Assembly (NCBI GenBank): GCA_947380605.1
Contig: CANCRO010000020.1
Location: 1 to 36,902 of the forward strand
Source of the DNA: Chitinophagaceae bacterium
GTDB lineage: Bacteria > Bacteroidota > Bacteroidia > Chitinophagales > Chitinophagaceae
DNA length: 36,902 bases
Reading direction: 5' to 3'
Numbering within the stretch: the stretch's first letter is position 1; the number at the start of each line of letters is the position of its first letter. Below the pieces are notes generated by a model. It searched no databases, had not been told where the DNA came from, and worked only from the letters and a program-made list of their open reading frames with translations. This document shows positions 9,504 to 17,783 of this stretch, piece after piece. Made by a program: the position numbers and the translations under genes.

Positions 9504-10415
9504 ATGATTAAAGAAGAAGATTTTGACGCAAATCTGGCGGGAGAAGATGGGGTAACTGAGGAAACAAAACGTAGCTGGTTTAAGCGCATAAAAAAAGGAA
9601 TTCTTACGCCTACTAAGGAAAAAGCAGATGCTCCAGAAGGGCTTTGGACCAAATGTCCTTCTTGTAAATATACCTGCACAGTAAATGAAATAAGAGAGAA
9701 CTATTTTGTTTGTCCAAAATGTGAGTACCACCATCGAATTGGAAGTAGCGAATATTTTGAGATTTTATTTGACAACAATCAATACACTGAATTATTTGCC
9801 AATATTGTTTCAAAAGATCACTTAGGCTTTGTAGATCTTAAATCTTACAAAAAAAGATTGGAAGAAACCTATGAAAAAACTGAAATTCACGACTCCATTA
9901 CCGTAGCTCATGGAAAAGTTGATACCAATGACTTAGTAGTTGCCTGCATGGATTTTGAATTTATTGGTGGAAGTCTAGGCAGTGTAATGGGGGAAAAAAT
10001 TTCCCGAGCCTGTGACTACTGTATCCAACATGGCATTCCATTTATGATCATTAATAAAAGTGGTGGTGCCCGTATGATGGAAAGCGCATTTTCTTTAATG
10101 CAATTAGCTAAAACTTCAGGTAAGTTATCACAGCTTACAGATAATAAAATCCCTTACATTTCTTTATGCACTGATCCAACTTTTGGAGGAACCACTGCTT
10201 CTTTTGCTATGTTAGGAGATATTATCTGTGGTGAGCCTGGTGCACTGATTGGATTTGCAGGTCCTAGGGTAATTAAAGAAACGATTAAAAGAGATCTTCC
10301 AGAAGGTTTCCAACGTAGTGAATTTTTGTTGGAGCATGGATTTCTAGACTTTATAGTTCACAGAAAAGAATTGAAACAGAAAATGGCCTCTGTAATAGTT
10401 TTATTCAGGCAATAA
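9504..10415 (+). CDS. accD: Acetyl-CoA carboxylase carboxyltransferase subunit beta
   Basis: This is the beta subunit of the carboxyltransferase that transfers CO2 from carboxybiotin to acetyl-CoA, the first step of fatty-acid synthesis; it works with AccA, which is not in this window. The 303-aa protein has the expected N-terminal four-cysteine zinc ribbon (Cys51, Cys54, Cys70 and Cys73: CPSC then CPKC). The crotonase-like carboxyltransferase core follows, with [13 protein letters not shown] and [18 protein letters not shown], then the acyl-CoA-binding [11 protein letters not shown]. The start at 9504 (MIKEEDF) is the first ATG of the frame after the intergenic region. A strong terminator follows directly. 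Confidence 0.96.
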   Translation: MIKEEDFDANLAGEDGVTEETKRSWFKRIKKGILTPTKEKADAPEGLWTKCPSCKYTCTVNEIRENYFVCPKCEYHHRIGSSEYFEILFDNNQYTELFANIVSKDHLGFVDLKSYKKRLEETYEKTEIHDSITVAHGKVDTNDLVVACMDFEFIGGSLGSVMGEKISRACDYCIQHGIPFMIINKSGGARMMESAFSLMQLAKTSGKLSQLTDNKIPYISLCTDPTFGGTTASFAMLGDIICGEPGALIGFAGPRVIKETIKRDLPEGFQRSEFLLEHGFLDFIVHRKELKQKMASVIVLFRQ

Positions 10416-10433
10416 AAGGATTAATGACTTTAT

Positions 10434-10474
10434 AAAACGGCAGTTTGCTCCAATTGGGTAACTGCCGTTTTTTG
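10434..10474 (+). terminator. Rho-independent terminator of accD
   Basis: Perfect 12-bp stem AAAACGGCAGTT (10434-10445) and AACTGCCGTTTT (10460-10471) around a 14-base loop, ending in a run of T. It lies 18 bases after the accD stop and insulates smpB. Confidence 0.88.
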
Positions 10475-10538
10475 TTTACATGAAATTTTTAAGTGGCTAT
10501 AGTACCTAAGGTATCATAATCTTTGAGAAAGCTAAAAA

Positions 10539-10572
10539 TTGAAACAAGCTAGTTGGATTAATTGTACTTTTG
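10539..10572 (+). promoter_or_regulatory. Promoter of smpB
   Basis: TTG (10539-10541), a 23-base spacer and a perfect TAnnTTTG box, TACTTTTG (10565-10572). The smpB TTG start is only 16 bases beyond the box, so the leader should be about ten bases, in keeping with the TTG start choice. Confidence 0.6.
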
Positions 10573-10588
10573 TAATAAATTTTAAAGT

Positions 10589-11026
10589 TTGGAACTCAGT
10601 AACCGTAAGGCCTATCATGAATATTTTTTTGAAGCAACCTTCATCGCTGGAATGGTGCTTGCTGGTACTGAAATTAAGAGTCTTCGTGCAGGTAAAGCTA
10701 GCTTTAATGATAGTTATTGTTTCTTTGACAAAGGGGAACTGTATGTAAAAAGCTTACATATTTCTGAATATAGCTTTGGTACTTATAATAACCATGAGCC
10801 AATGCAAGAAAGAAAGCTTTTACTCAATAAAAGAGAACTTCAAAAACTAGAAGCCAAGACAAAAGAAAAAGGATACTCCATAATACCCCTTAAAATTTTT
10901 CTTACAGAAAAAGGTTTATTTAAAATGGAAATTGGTTTAGGCAAAGGGAAAAAGATTTATGACAAAAGAGAAAGTATCAAAGAAAGAGAGACAGACAGAG
11001 ATATCAAAAGAAAATATGGAGTCTAA
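10589..11026 (+). CDS. smpB: SsrA-binding protein (trans-translation)
   Basis: SmpB binds tmRNA and brings it to ribosomes stalled on broken mRNA. The 145-aa protein shows the family landmarks: NRKAYHEYF at the N-terminus, then AGMVLAGTEIKSLRAGKASFNDSY, EPMQERKLLLNKREL and a basic C-terminal tail RESIKERETDRDIKRKYGV that enters the decoding centre. The start is a TTG at 10589; an in-frame TAA six bases before it rules out any longer N-terminus, and no ATG lies upstream in frame. The overlapping ATG-started frame at 10539 is a shadow. The tmRNA gene (ssrA) is not in this window. The gene sits between the accD terminator and the desaturase promoter, apparently as a single unit. Confidence 0.94.
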   Translation: MELSNRKAYHEYFFEATFIAGMVLAGTEIKSLRAGKASFNDSYCFFDKGELYVKSLHISEYSFGTYNNHEPMQERKLLLNKRELQKLEAKTKEKGYSIIPLKIFLTEKGLFKMEIGLGKGKKIYDKRESIKERETDRDIKRKYGV

Positions 11027-11098
11027 ATAATTCCTTAGCCTTCTTTTTTACACGTTATTTATTGGCAGTAAAGCAATCTAATCCATTAGTAAAGGTTG

Positions 11099-11106
11099 TA
11101 TATTTG
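11099..11106 (+). promoter_or_regulatory. Putative -7 box of the acyl-ACP desaturase gene
   Basis: TATATTTG matches TAnnTTTG. A TTG at 11072-11074 precedes it with a 24-base spacer, slightly long. The box lies 57 bases before the ATG at 11164. Confidence 0.5.
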
Positions 11107-11163
11107 CAACCATTTTTGTGATGAACATTGACGGATCGTATTATTTATAATTATACAAATAAA

Positions 11164-12138
11164 ATGAATCAAACAAATACAAGGATTGAGGTAATGAATT
11201 TTTTAGGCCAAAAGATGGACAGTATTGTAAGTGAGTTTTTAAAAGACATTGACACTAACTGGCAACCCACCGATTTTTTGCCCGATAGCTCTTCAGAAAA
11301 TTTCAGATCAAGTATTAAAGAATTACAAGAATCTTGTAAAGAATTGCCCTACGATTACTTAGCCGTTTTAGTGGGTGATATTATTACCGAAGAAGCTTTA
11401 CCTACTTATCAAAGTTGGCTTACGGATGTAGAAGGAGTTGATAAAATGGAACCTCAAGGATGGAGTAAATGGGTAAGGATGTGGACAGCAGAGGAAAATA
11501 GGCATGGTGATTTGTTAAATAAATATATTTACTTATCTGGCAGAGTTAATATGAGGCAAATGGAAATTAGCACTCAATATTTGATTGCGGATGGATTTGA
11601 TATTGGAACAGGCAGAGATCCATATAGAAATTTTGTTTATACTTCTTTTCAGGAATTGGCTACTAATGTTTCTCATCGTAGAACTGCCACCATTGCGAAA
11701 ACACACGGATGTTCGCAACTTTCTAAAATATGTGGTGTAATAGCCGCAGATGAAGCGCGTCATGCAAAAGCATACAAAAGTTTTGTAGGGAAAATCTTTG
11801 AAATAGATCCCAGTGAAATGATGTTAGCCTTTGAAGATATGATGAGAAAAAAAATTGTAATGCCTGCTCATTTTCTTCGCCAATCTGGTGAAAAAATTGG
11901 ACAAGCCTTTGACCATTTCAGTGATGCAGCTCAACGACTAGGTGTATATACCACCTGGGATTATACCGATATTTTAGAATCTCTTGTAAACGAATGGAAT
12001 ATTTCCAACATCACAGGAATCAATGACAAAGCTGAAAAAGCTAGAGATTACTTGATGGCACTACCTGAGAGATTTAGAAAAATTGCAGGAAGAAATCAAA
12101 AAGCTCCTTTGGAATATCAATTTAACTGGATCTATTAA
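11164..12138 (+). CDS. Acyl-ACP desaturase (ferritin-like diiron, FA_desaturase_2)
   Basis: This is a soluble diiron enzyme of the stearoyl-ACP delta-9 desaturase family, which introduces a cis double bond into ACP-bound fatty acids and so adjusts membrane fluidity. The two iron-binding E-x-x-H motifs of the four-helix bundle are visible in WTAEENRHG and ADEARHAK, and a further carboxylate is in GDIITEEALPTYQ. I place the start at ATG 11164 (MNQTNTRIEVMNFLG, 324 aa). The open frame extends to a TTG at 11128, but the 12 extra residues look unlike coding sequence. Together with accD it reflects lipid synthesis, though a terminator and separate promoters divide the two genes. Confidence 0.9.
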   Translation: MNQTNTRIEVMNFLGQKMDSIVSEFLKDIDTNWQPTDFLPDSSSENFRSSIKELQESCKELPYDYLAVLVGDIITEEALPTYQSWLTDVEGVDKMEPQGWSKWVRMWTAEENRHGDLLNKYIYLSGRVNMRQMEISTQYLIADGFDIGTGRDPYRNFVYTSFQELATNVSHRRTATIAKTHGCSQLSKICGVIAADEARHAKAYKSFVGKIFEIDPSEMMLAFEDMMRKKIVMPAHFLRQSGEKIGQAFDHFSDAAQRLGVYTTWDYTDILESLVNEWNISNITGINDKAEKARDYLMALPERFRKIAGRNQKAPLEYQFNWIY

Positions 12139-12172
12139 GTGGTTACTCTTCCTATGCTTATTTGAAAATAAA

Positions 12173-12236
12173 ATTCCTAATAGTTGGAGTCAATGATAAA
12201 TAATTTACATTGATAAAACTATTAGGAATATTTTTG
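12173..12236. terminator. Bidirectional terminator between desaturase and FKBP genes
   Basis: A 13-bp perfect stem, ATTCCTAATAGTT (12173-12185) and AACTATTAGGAAT (12217-12229), encloses a second stem TCAATG/CATTGA. A-rich sequence precedes it and TTTTTG follows it, so both converging transcripts would end with a U run. Confidence 0.75.
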
Positions 12237-12340
12237 TATAACCCTTAATTGGTTTATTTGATTTTCGAAATTAACTCCCTATTTATCTCGCAGTTAATTT
12301 ACTCATTCAACTAATCTCACCCTTTTCTAATCGAAATTAA

Positions 12341-12829
12341 TTATCTAATACCTAATAATTCGATAGAGAATACTAAATTTGAATTCGGTGGTACTGCAGA
12401 TCCAGCACCTGAACTTCCATATCCTAATGAAGGAGGAATATATAAAATAATAGAACCACCACTATGAATTAATGGTATACCAATCTGCCAACCTGCAATT
12501 AATTGTCCAAGTATAAAAGCAGTACCCGTTGTGTTTTCATCAAAAGAGGTGGAAGAAGTAGTTAATCTTCCTATGTACTTCACCCCAACATTTGAACAAA
12601 CATCAGGAACAGTTCCATTTCCTGGTGAAACTATTTTATAAAAAAGACCGCTTGGATGTTGAGTATATTCCAAAGAATTGGCATCTAGCCAAGCTTTTAA
12701 AGCAGCGACTTCTGCAGCTGGCGCAACTGCAGTGGGTGCAACATATGTACATTTATCTACAGTGGCTGATTTGTTACAAGCTGACAACATGATTGTTATC
12801 GCTAGCAAGAGTGAAAATAATTTTTGCAT
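12341..12829 (-). CDS. FKBP-type peptidyl-prolyl cis-trans isomerase, lipoprotein
   Basis: This is a predicted cell-envelope proline isomerase that helps exported proteins fold. The 162-aa protein starts with a lipoprotein signal peptide (MQKLFSLLLAITIMLSAC) with the lipobox LSAC and Cys18 as the lipidation site. A short linker follows, then one FKBP domain (about residues 60-162) with VGVKYIGRL, FDENTTGTAFILGQLIAGWQ, IGIPLIHSGGSIILYIPPSLGYG and a closing VPPNSNLVFSIELLGI. These match the FKBP core including the YG.G..VPPN..L.F signature. It lies 12 bases behind a small membrane-protein gene, so the two are probably co-transcribed. Confidence 0.92.
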   Translation of the reverse strand: MQKLFSLLLAITIMLSACNKSATVDKCTYVAPTAVAPAAEVAALKAWLDANSLEYTQHPSGLFYKIVSPGNGTVPDVCSNVGVKYIGRLTTSSTSFDENTTGTAFILGQLIAGWQIGIPLIHSGGSIILYIPPSLGYGSSGAGSAVPPNSNLVFSIELLGIR

Positions 12830-12841
12830 GGATTTTAGTAA

Positions 12842-13186
12842 TTAATGAATGTTTGTTATGTTGTTCGATTTATTTTCTTTTGATTTTAATTCATGATATA
12901 ATTGCTCATTCATTTCCCACTTGTATTGCATTCTGAAATAAGCATAAAAAAATACCACTCCAATCATTGCTATTACTGCAGTAAAAAACATACCCGAAGA
13001 GGTAGCTGAAATTTTCATATACCAATCGGGAAGAAAAATTCTAATGACCACAATGAATAAAATGATAGGTAACCCAAATAGTAAAGCCATGGGAAATCCA
13101 CCGGAAAGTTTACGCTTGAATGTGTTTTCAATTTCCCGATTTGCCTCCCAATACTTTAAAAAAGCCCTATCTTTTTCACTTATCAT
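12842..13186 (-). CDS. Small membrane protein, unknown function
   Basis: I do not recognise a named family. The 114-aa protein has a charged N-terminus (ISEKDRAFLKYWEANREIENTFKRKL), two membrane helices at about residues 29-48 (ALLFGLPIILFIVVIRIFL) and 62-84 (SGMFFTAVIAMIGVVFFYAYF), and a charged C-terminal tail ending ELKSKENKSNNITNIH. With both tails cytoplasmic it would form a simple helical hairpin. It is the first gene of a pair with the FKBP lipoprotein, 12 bases apart, and is divergent from the HU/SPOR gene. The close pairing hints at an envelope role but no more. Confidence 0.78.
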   Translation of the reverse strand: MISEKDRAFLKYWEANREIENTFKRKLSGGFPMALLFGLPIILFIVVIRIFLPDWYMKISATSSGMFFTAVIAMIGVVFFYAYFRMQYKWEMNEQLYHELKSKENKSNNITNIH

Positions 13187-13214
13187 AGTGTAAAGTTAAC
13201 GATTTAATGGGAAG

Positions 13215-13222
13215 TAGTTTTG
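13215..13222 (+). promoter_or_regulatory. Putative -7 box of the HU-CCDC81/SPOR gene
   Basis: TAGTTTTG matches TAnnTTTG, 47 bases upstream of the chosen GTG start (13270) and 14 bases upstream of the alternative TTG (13237). No clear -33 TTG is seen. Confidence 0.4.
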
Positions 13223-13269
13223 CAAATTGAGTAATATTGATTAGGTTTGGAATCACTAAATTTGATTTT

Positions 13270-14133
13270 GTGAAAATAGAACAATTCATAGTCCAATTTT
13301 TATACACTTCAAAAAAAGTGACCCTTCAGGGCATCGGCACCTTTACTTTAGACCCTTCGGTACTATTACCCATGCCAAATGATAAGGAAAAAGATATTGT
13401 ACTACCTGAAAATGCCTTTCAATTTACCTTCAATCCAAAGGCTACCGAAGACACAGAATTGGTCAATCACATTGTTCAACATACAGGGAAAATGTTTCCC
13501 CTCGCCTCCTCTGATTTAGATTCTTATGTTACCTTGGCAAAACAGTTTTTAAATATTGGCAAGCCATTAGTTATTGAAGGAGTAGGAACTATTCAAAAAA
13601 CACAACAAGGAGATTACCAATTTATTGCAGGTCATTTTATTACACCGAAAATAGACGATTTCCCCAAACAATTGAGAGAAAAGAGGGATGAAAGTATTTC
13701 TTTTGAAAGTACTAATAAAGTCAATAACAATAAAAGAAATATGCAATTCACCATAATAGCAATATTGTTATTGTTAGTAGGTTTTGCTATATATTATTTA
13801 ATGCAAAATAGTAATTCGGATAACCAATCAATAATGACTGAAAAATCAGCCTTGGCAGATTCATTAAAACCAAAATCAGTCGATACCGCAAAGGTTGCTA
13901 ATAGTAAAGATAGCTTTACGTTTAAAATCATTATCAAAAAATACCCTTCCGCTGAAGTTGCTGAATCAATCTATAATAAACTTACTTCTTACGGACATCA
14001 GTTGATGATAATAAAAGTAGACTCCTCTAATTATGAATTAGCCATGCCCTTTAAAACCCCTCTTTCAGATACCTTGAGGGCTATAGATTCATTAAAGATA
14101 TTTTTTGGTGGCGCTCCCTATGTAAAATTTTAG
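13270..14133 (+). CDS. HU-CCDC81-like and SPOR-domain membrane protein
   Basis: This looks like the Bacteroidota envelope protein made of two prokaryotic CCDC81-type HU-like domains in the cytoplasm, one membrane helix and a C-terminal SPOR-type domain that would bind septal peptidoglycan. From the GTG start (VKIEQFIVQFLYTSKKVTLQGIG) domain 1 covers about residues 1-65, domain 2 about 66-130, the helix about 159-178 (MQFTIIAILLLLVGFAIYYL) and the SPOR-like part about 217-287. I chose GTG 13270 because family members commonly begin right at this helix; the open frame allows a TTG at 13237 that adds 11 residues. A role at the division site or cell pole is inference from the domains. Confidence 0.8.
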   Translation: MKIEQFIVQFLYTSKKVTLQGIGTFTLDPSVLLPMPNDKEKDIVLPENAFQFTFNPKATEDTELVNHIVQHTGKMFPLASSDLDSYVTLAKQFLNIGKPLVIEGVGTIQKTQQGDYQFIAGHFITPKIDDFPKQLREKRDESISFESTNKVNNNKRNMQFTIIAILLLLVGFAIYYLMQNSNSDNQSIMTEKSALADSLKPKSVDTAKVANSKDSFTFKIIIKKYPSAEVAESIYNKLTSYGHQLMIIKVDSSNYELAMPFKTPLSDTLRAIDSLKIFFGGAPYVKF

Positions 14134-14174
14134 TTATCGCTTACCTCTAGTAGTAATGGATAGATAAACGATTT

Positions 14175-14867
14175 ATGAAAGCATCTTCAATTAAAAAATT
14201 TACTCTTTTTTTTGGGCTAATTGCATTCACTGATTTAATTGCTGTACAAGTGGGTTTTCCTCTACTGCACAGCTTGGCTAAATCCTTACTCATGCCTGTA
14301 TTAGCGGCTATGCTTTACCACTCAGGATTTGGAGGTACTAAAAAATTAGTTTTCATTGGGTTGTTTTTCTCTTGGTGGGGTGATATTTTTTTATTGTTGG
14401 ATAGCCGTGGCTCATTATTTTTTATCGCAGGCCTAGCTTGTTTTTTAACTACCCATATTTTGTATATTTTTTACTTTTTATCAATAAAAAACCAAGCTCC
14501 TTCTTTATTAAAAAAACAACCTGTATGGATTGCAGTAATCCTTAGCTATGGTATAGGATTGGTAATTTTATTACTTCCTCATTTAGGAGAATTAAAAATA
14601 CCAGTTACTTTATACGCAACGGTTATCTCTAGTATGCTATTGTGTAGTTTACATGTCTATTATAAAACAATTGCACCAGCCAACATATACTTCATTTTAG
14701 GGGCAATGCTTTTTGTACTATCAGATTCTTTATTGGCAATCAATAAATTTTATCAGCCCTTTCCGATGGCTAGTGTAGGTATTATGCTAACCTATTGTTT
14801 AGCGCAATATTTCATTATTAGGGGATGTATTACATCAGAGATTTCAATAAATCCAACGCAACAATAG
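14175..14867 (+). CDS. YhhN/TMEM86-family membrane protein (lysoplasmalogenase-like)
   Basis: The 230-aa protein is almost entirely hydrophobic, with about seven to eight membrane helices. Family landmarks include FFSWWGDIFLLL (about residues 64-75), where the conserved Gly-Asp sits in the third helix, and FVLSDSLLAIN (about 180-190) with a second membrane-embedded Asp. Human TMEM86 relatives hydrolyse lysoplasmalogens; bacterial YhhN proteins are annotated by similarity and the substrate in this organism is unknown. It follows the SPOR gene by 41 bases in the same direction, and ends 17 bases from the converging metZ-like gene. Confidence 0.85.
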   Translation: MKASSIKKFTLFFGLIAFTDLIAVQVGFPLLHSLAKSLLMPVLAAMLYHSGFGGTKKLVFIGLFFSWWGDIFLLLDSRGSLFFIAGLACFLTTHILYIFYFLSIKNQAPSLLKKQPVWIAVILSYGIGLVILLLPHLGELKIPVTLYATVISSMLLCSLHVYYKTIAPANIYFILGAMLFVLSDSLLAINKFYQPFPMASVGIMLTYCLAQYFIIRGCITSEISINPTQQ

Positions 14868-14884
14868 AACTTATTTATTGAGTA

Positions 14885-16048
14885 TTAACATTTGTCTAAT
14901 GCCTGCAGGATGTCAGCTAGAATATCATCTACATGTTCTAACCCAACTGAAATACGAATAAGGCCTGGAGTTATATTAGTAGCCAATCGCTCCTCTTCAG
15001 ACAACTTAGCATGAGTAGTACTTGCTGGATGAGAAGCAATGCTTCTTGTATCACCAAGATTAGCAGTGAGGGAAAGCATTGTAAGGCTATTTAAAAAATT
15101 ACGACCACTTTCCAACCCACCAGTTAAATTAAAACAAACTACTCCTCCACCATTTTGCATTTGTTTAATGGCAATTTTATATTGAGGATGACTAGGAAGA
15201 AAGGGGTATTTCAAAAAACTAATTTTTGGATGATTTTCCAATATGGTGGCAATATGTAATGCATTCTTAGCATGCCTTTCCATTCGCACATCCAAGGTTT
15301 CTAGGCTTTTGCTTAATACCCAAGCATTAAAGGGCGACATAGCAGGACCAGTACTTCTACAGAAAGCATAAATATCAGCAATCAATTCCTTTTTACCAAC
15401 TACCACTCCTCCTAATACGCGTCCTTGTCCATCGATCCATTTTGTTGCAGAATGTACTACCAGCTGTGCTCCAAAATCTATCGGCCGTTGGCATACTGGT
15501 GTAGCAAAACAATTATCTACATTTAAAATAAGATTATATTTTTTAGCAAGAGAGCCCAACATTTCCAAATCGATAATAGCCAAACCAGGATTAGTCGGTG
15601 TCTCGAGGAAAATCATTTTAGTATTTGGTCGGATAGCAGCCTCCCACTGATCCGGTTGATCGGCACTCACATAACTAAATTCGATACCATAATTGGGGAG
15701 ATACTTTTTTATCATGGTATGGGTACTTCCAAAGATGGAACTACAGGATACCAGATGGTCACCCTTTTTTAATAATGCCATCATGGAAGCAAAAACTGCA
15801 CTCATTCCCGATGAAGTAGCATAACCAGCTTCTGCTCCTTCAAGAGCTACCATTTTATCGGTGAATTCTTGTACACTTGGATTACTAAAGCGACTGTAGA
15901 TATTATCATCACTCTCATCAGCAAAAGCTGCACGCATATCTTCTGCATTATCAAAACAAAAACTACTGGAAAGAAACAAGGGAGTAGAATGTTCCATTTC
16001 ATTGGTTCTGTCGGTCTGAATGCGAATAGCTTGTGTAATTGGGTTCAT
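14885..16048 (-). CDS. metZ: Trans-sulfuration PLP enzyme, O-acyl-homoserine sulfhydrylase (MetZ-like)
   Basis: This is a Cys/Met-metabolism PLP enzyme (fold type I) of 387 aa. It would convert an activated homoserine plus sulfide to homocysteine. The PLP lysine is Lys203 in HSATKWIDGQGRVLGG; that IDGQGR stretch is characteristic of O-succinylhomoserine sulfhydrylases, MetZ, rather than cystathionine gamma-lyases. YSRFSNPS (51-58), SSGMSAVFASM (79-89) and NVDNCFATP (176-184) match the family. The metX gene nearby makes the activated homoserine, and the cys operon supplies sulfide, so the three make a direct route to homocysteine. Whether it takes acetyl- or succinyl-homoserine, or acts on cysteine as MetB, cannot be settled here; acetyl is likely from the metX annotation. 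Confidence 0.85.
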   Translation of the reverse strand: MNPITQAIRIQTDRTNEMEHSTPLFLSSSFCFDNAEDMRAAFADESDDNIYSRFSNPSVQEFTDKMVALEGAEAGYATSSGMSAVFASMMALLKKGDHLVSCSSIFGSTHTMIKKYLPNYGIEFSYVSADQPDQWEAAIRPNTKMIFLETPTNPGLAIIDLEMLGSLAKKYNLILNVDNCFATPVCQRPIDFGAQLVVHSATKWIDGQGRVLGGVVVGKKELIADIYAFCRSTGPAMSPFNAWVLSKSLETLDVRMERHAKNALHIATILENHPKISFLKYPFLPSHPQYKIAIKQMQNGGGVVCFNLTGGLESGRNFLNSLTMLSLTANLGDTRSIASHPASTTHAKLSEEERLATNITPGLIRISVGLEHVDDILADILQALDKC

Positions 16049-16218
16049 AATTAAAATATCAACTCCATATCTACTTTTCCTAATGGGGGAAACCAGATTG
16101 GAGAATTACAAAATTGCTTCATTTTTTATTTTCAAGAAAAACAAAAATTGATAAAGCGTTTATTAAAAAGATTTTAATGCAATTTAAGTTCAAAAACTAA
16201 TTAAACTCCTCTACTTTT

Positions 16219-16653
16219 TTAGGAAGCAGTCACTTTAGTCACTCTTACCTCCCAGCTAAGATTAGCCCCCCCTCTTCGAAGGGTTTCAGCCACAGAGCAA
16301 TACTTATTCATTGAAAGATCGCAAGCTCGCTGTGCTTTATCTAAATCTATATCGCCAGTTAGCTCAAATACAAGCTTTACATTTTCCCAAAGGGAAGGTT
16401 CCTTGCCTGCTTCACGTTCTCCTTCTATATGCATTGAAAAATCAACGATCGTCTGGCGTTGCTTTTGAAGGATCATTACAATATCAATACCGCTACATCC
16501 TCCCATACCCATCAATAAAACCTGCATAGGGCGAATACCAAAATCTACCCCGCCGCTTTCAGTACTGGTATCCATTTTTAACACGTGACCACTAGCATCG
16601 GTAGCCTCAAAACCAAAATCCCCTGCTACCCTTTTTAAATTTATTTTGATCAT
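16219..16653 (-). CDS. OsmC family protein
   Basis: This is a 144-aa OsmC/Ohr-superfamily protein. The two conserved redox cysteines are present: Cys53 in MGGCSGIDI and Cys119 in NKYCSVAETL. The N-terminal strands (KINLKRVAGDFGFEATDASGH) and the central helix after FGIRPMQVLLMGMGG fit the swapped-dimer fold. The group reduces organic hydroperoxides with thiols; this branch (YhfA-like) has no proven substrate. It is divergent from metX across 70 bases and has a promoter-like box upstream. Confidence 0.9.
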   Translation of the reverse strand: MIKINLKRVAGDFGFEATDASGHVLKMDTSTESGGVDFGIRPMQVLLMGMGGCSGIDIVMILQKQRQTIVDFSMHIEGEREAGKEPSLWENVKLVFELTGDIDLDKAQRACDLSMNKYCSVAETLRRGGANLSWEVRVTKVTAS

Positions 16654-16668
16654 TTCTCAATATTTTTA

Positions 16669-16676
16669 CAAATATA
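16669..16676 (-). promoter_or_regulatory. Putative -7 box of the OsmC gene
   Basis: The minus strand reads TATATTTG (TAnnTTTG), 16 bases before the OsmC ATG. No TTG stands at the expected distance, so only the -7 half is supported. Confidence 0.35.
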
Positions 16677-16723
16677 AATGCTGCAAGCCTTTACTTTGCA
16701 TTTTTTACTACTATACTTACTGA

Positions 16724-17737
16724 ATGAACTATTTTCATTACCCACATACAATAGCTTTGGAAGGCGGTGAGTCACTGCCTGAATTAACTATTGCTTATAG
16801 CACTTATGGGACAATGAATGCCGATAAAAGCAATGTGGTATGGGTCTGTCATGCCCTTACAGCCAATTCAGAGGCTGCAGACTGGTGGGGAGGGATTATT
16901 GGCCCAGGTCAAGTAATTGACCCCGAAAAGCATTTTATAGTTTGTGCCAATATACTAGGTTCTTGTTATGGCAGTACTGGTCCGCTCAGCATTAACCCCA
17001 TTACAAAAGCCCCCTATTTCAGTAGCTTTCCCTTAGTTACCATTCGCGATATGGTGAAAGCACATATCCTTTTACGTGAACATCTAGGAATTGAAAAGAT
17101 ATTTTTATTAATGGGTGGTAGTATGGGTGGTTACCAAGCTATGGAATGGTGTATCATGGAAAATGAAAGAATAGGACAACTTTTTTTATTAGCTACCTCT
17201 GCTACAGAAAGTGCTTGGGGTATTGCGATACACACCGCCCAGCGTTTGGCAATTGAGGCCGATCAAAGTTGGCAGTCGCCTTCCGCAGATGCAGGAGCCA
17301 ATGGATTGAAAGCTGCAAGAGCCATTGGTATGCTAACCTATCGTAATTACCAAATTATGGTAGCCCAACAAAAAGATCCCGATTCAGAAAAAATAGATCA
17401 ATTTAAAGCCTCTTCTTACATACAATACCAAGGAGGTAAATTAGTGCAACGCTTTAATGCGATGAGTTATTGGTTGCTTACCAAGAGTATGGATAGTCAC
17501 CATATTGGAAGAGGTAGAGGTGGAAATACGGCATTGATTTTAAAAGATATCATTCAAAAAACCCTCCTTATCGGCATCAACAGTGACATTCTTTGTCCAA
17601 TTGCTGAACAACAATTTTTAAACCGTCATCTTCCCAATGCAAATCTGGTAGTGATTGATTCTAATTATGGTCATGATGGTTTTATGGTAGAGACAAGTAT
17701 TATTTCACAACATCTTTCTAATTGGTTAGAAAAGTAA
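16724..17737 (+). CDS. metX: Homoserine O-acetyltransferase family protein
   Basis: This alpha/beta-hydrolase-fold enzyme activates homoserine with an acyl group, the entry step of methionine synthesis. At 337 aa it is of family length. The nucleophile Ser133 is in LMGGSMGGYQAMEW, the acid is the Asp of GINSDILCP, and the base is the His of NYGHDGFMVE near the C-terminus. The HALTANSEAADWWGG block (about 43-57) is typical of the HTA family. True acetyltransferases and succinyltransferases of this family differ at few residues, so the acyl donor is not certain. The partner enzyme is probably the MetZ-like sulfhydrylase two genes to the left. The start at 16724 gives MNYFHYPHTIALEGGESL, which begins directly at the first strand. 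Confidence 0.92.
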   Translation: MNYFHYPHTIALEGGESLPELTIAYSTYGTMNADKSNVVWVCHALTANSEAADWWGGIIGPGQVIDPEKHFIVCANILGSCYGSTGPLSINPITKAPYFSSFPLVTIRDMVKAHILLREHLGIEKIFLLMGGSMGGYQAMEWCIMENERIGQLFLLATSATESAWGIAIHTAQRLAIEADQSWQSPSADAGANGLKAARAIGMLTYRNYQIMVAQQKDPDSEKIDQFKASSYIQYQGGKLVQRFNAMSYWLLTKSMDSHHIGRGRGGNTALILKDIIQKTLLIGINSDILCPIAEQQFLNRHLPNANLVVIDSNYGHDGFMVETSIISQHLSNWLEK

Positions 17738-17783
17738 GCTTCTCTCTAAAATATTAATATGGCTATTTATAATAAGAAACAAC

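Noticed and set aside
11121-11150. A nine-codon frame (MNIDGSYYL) before the desaturase
   Set aside because: Too short, no conserved property, and overlapping only the non-coding-looking extension of the desaturase frame.
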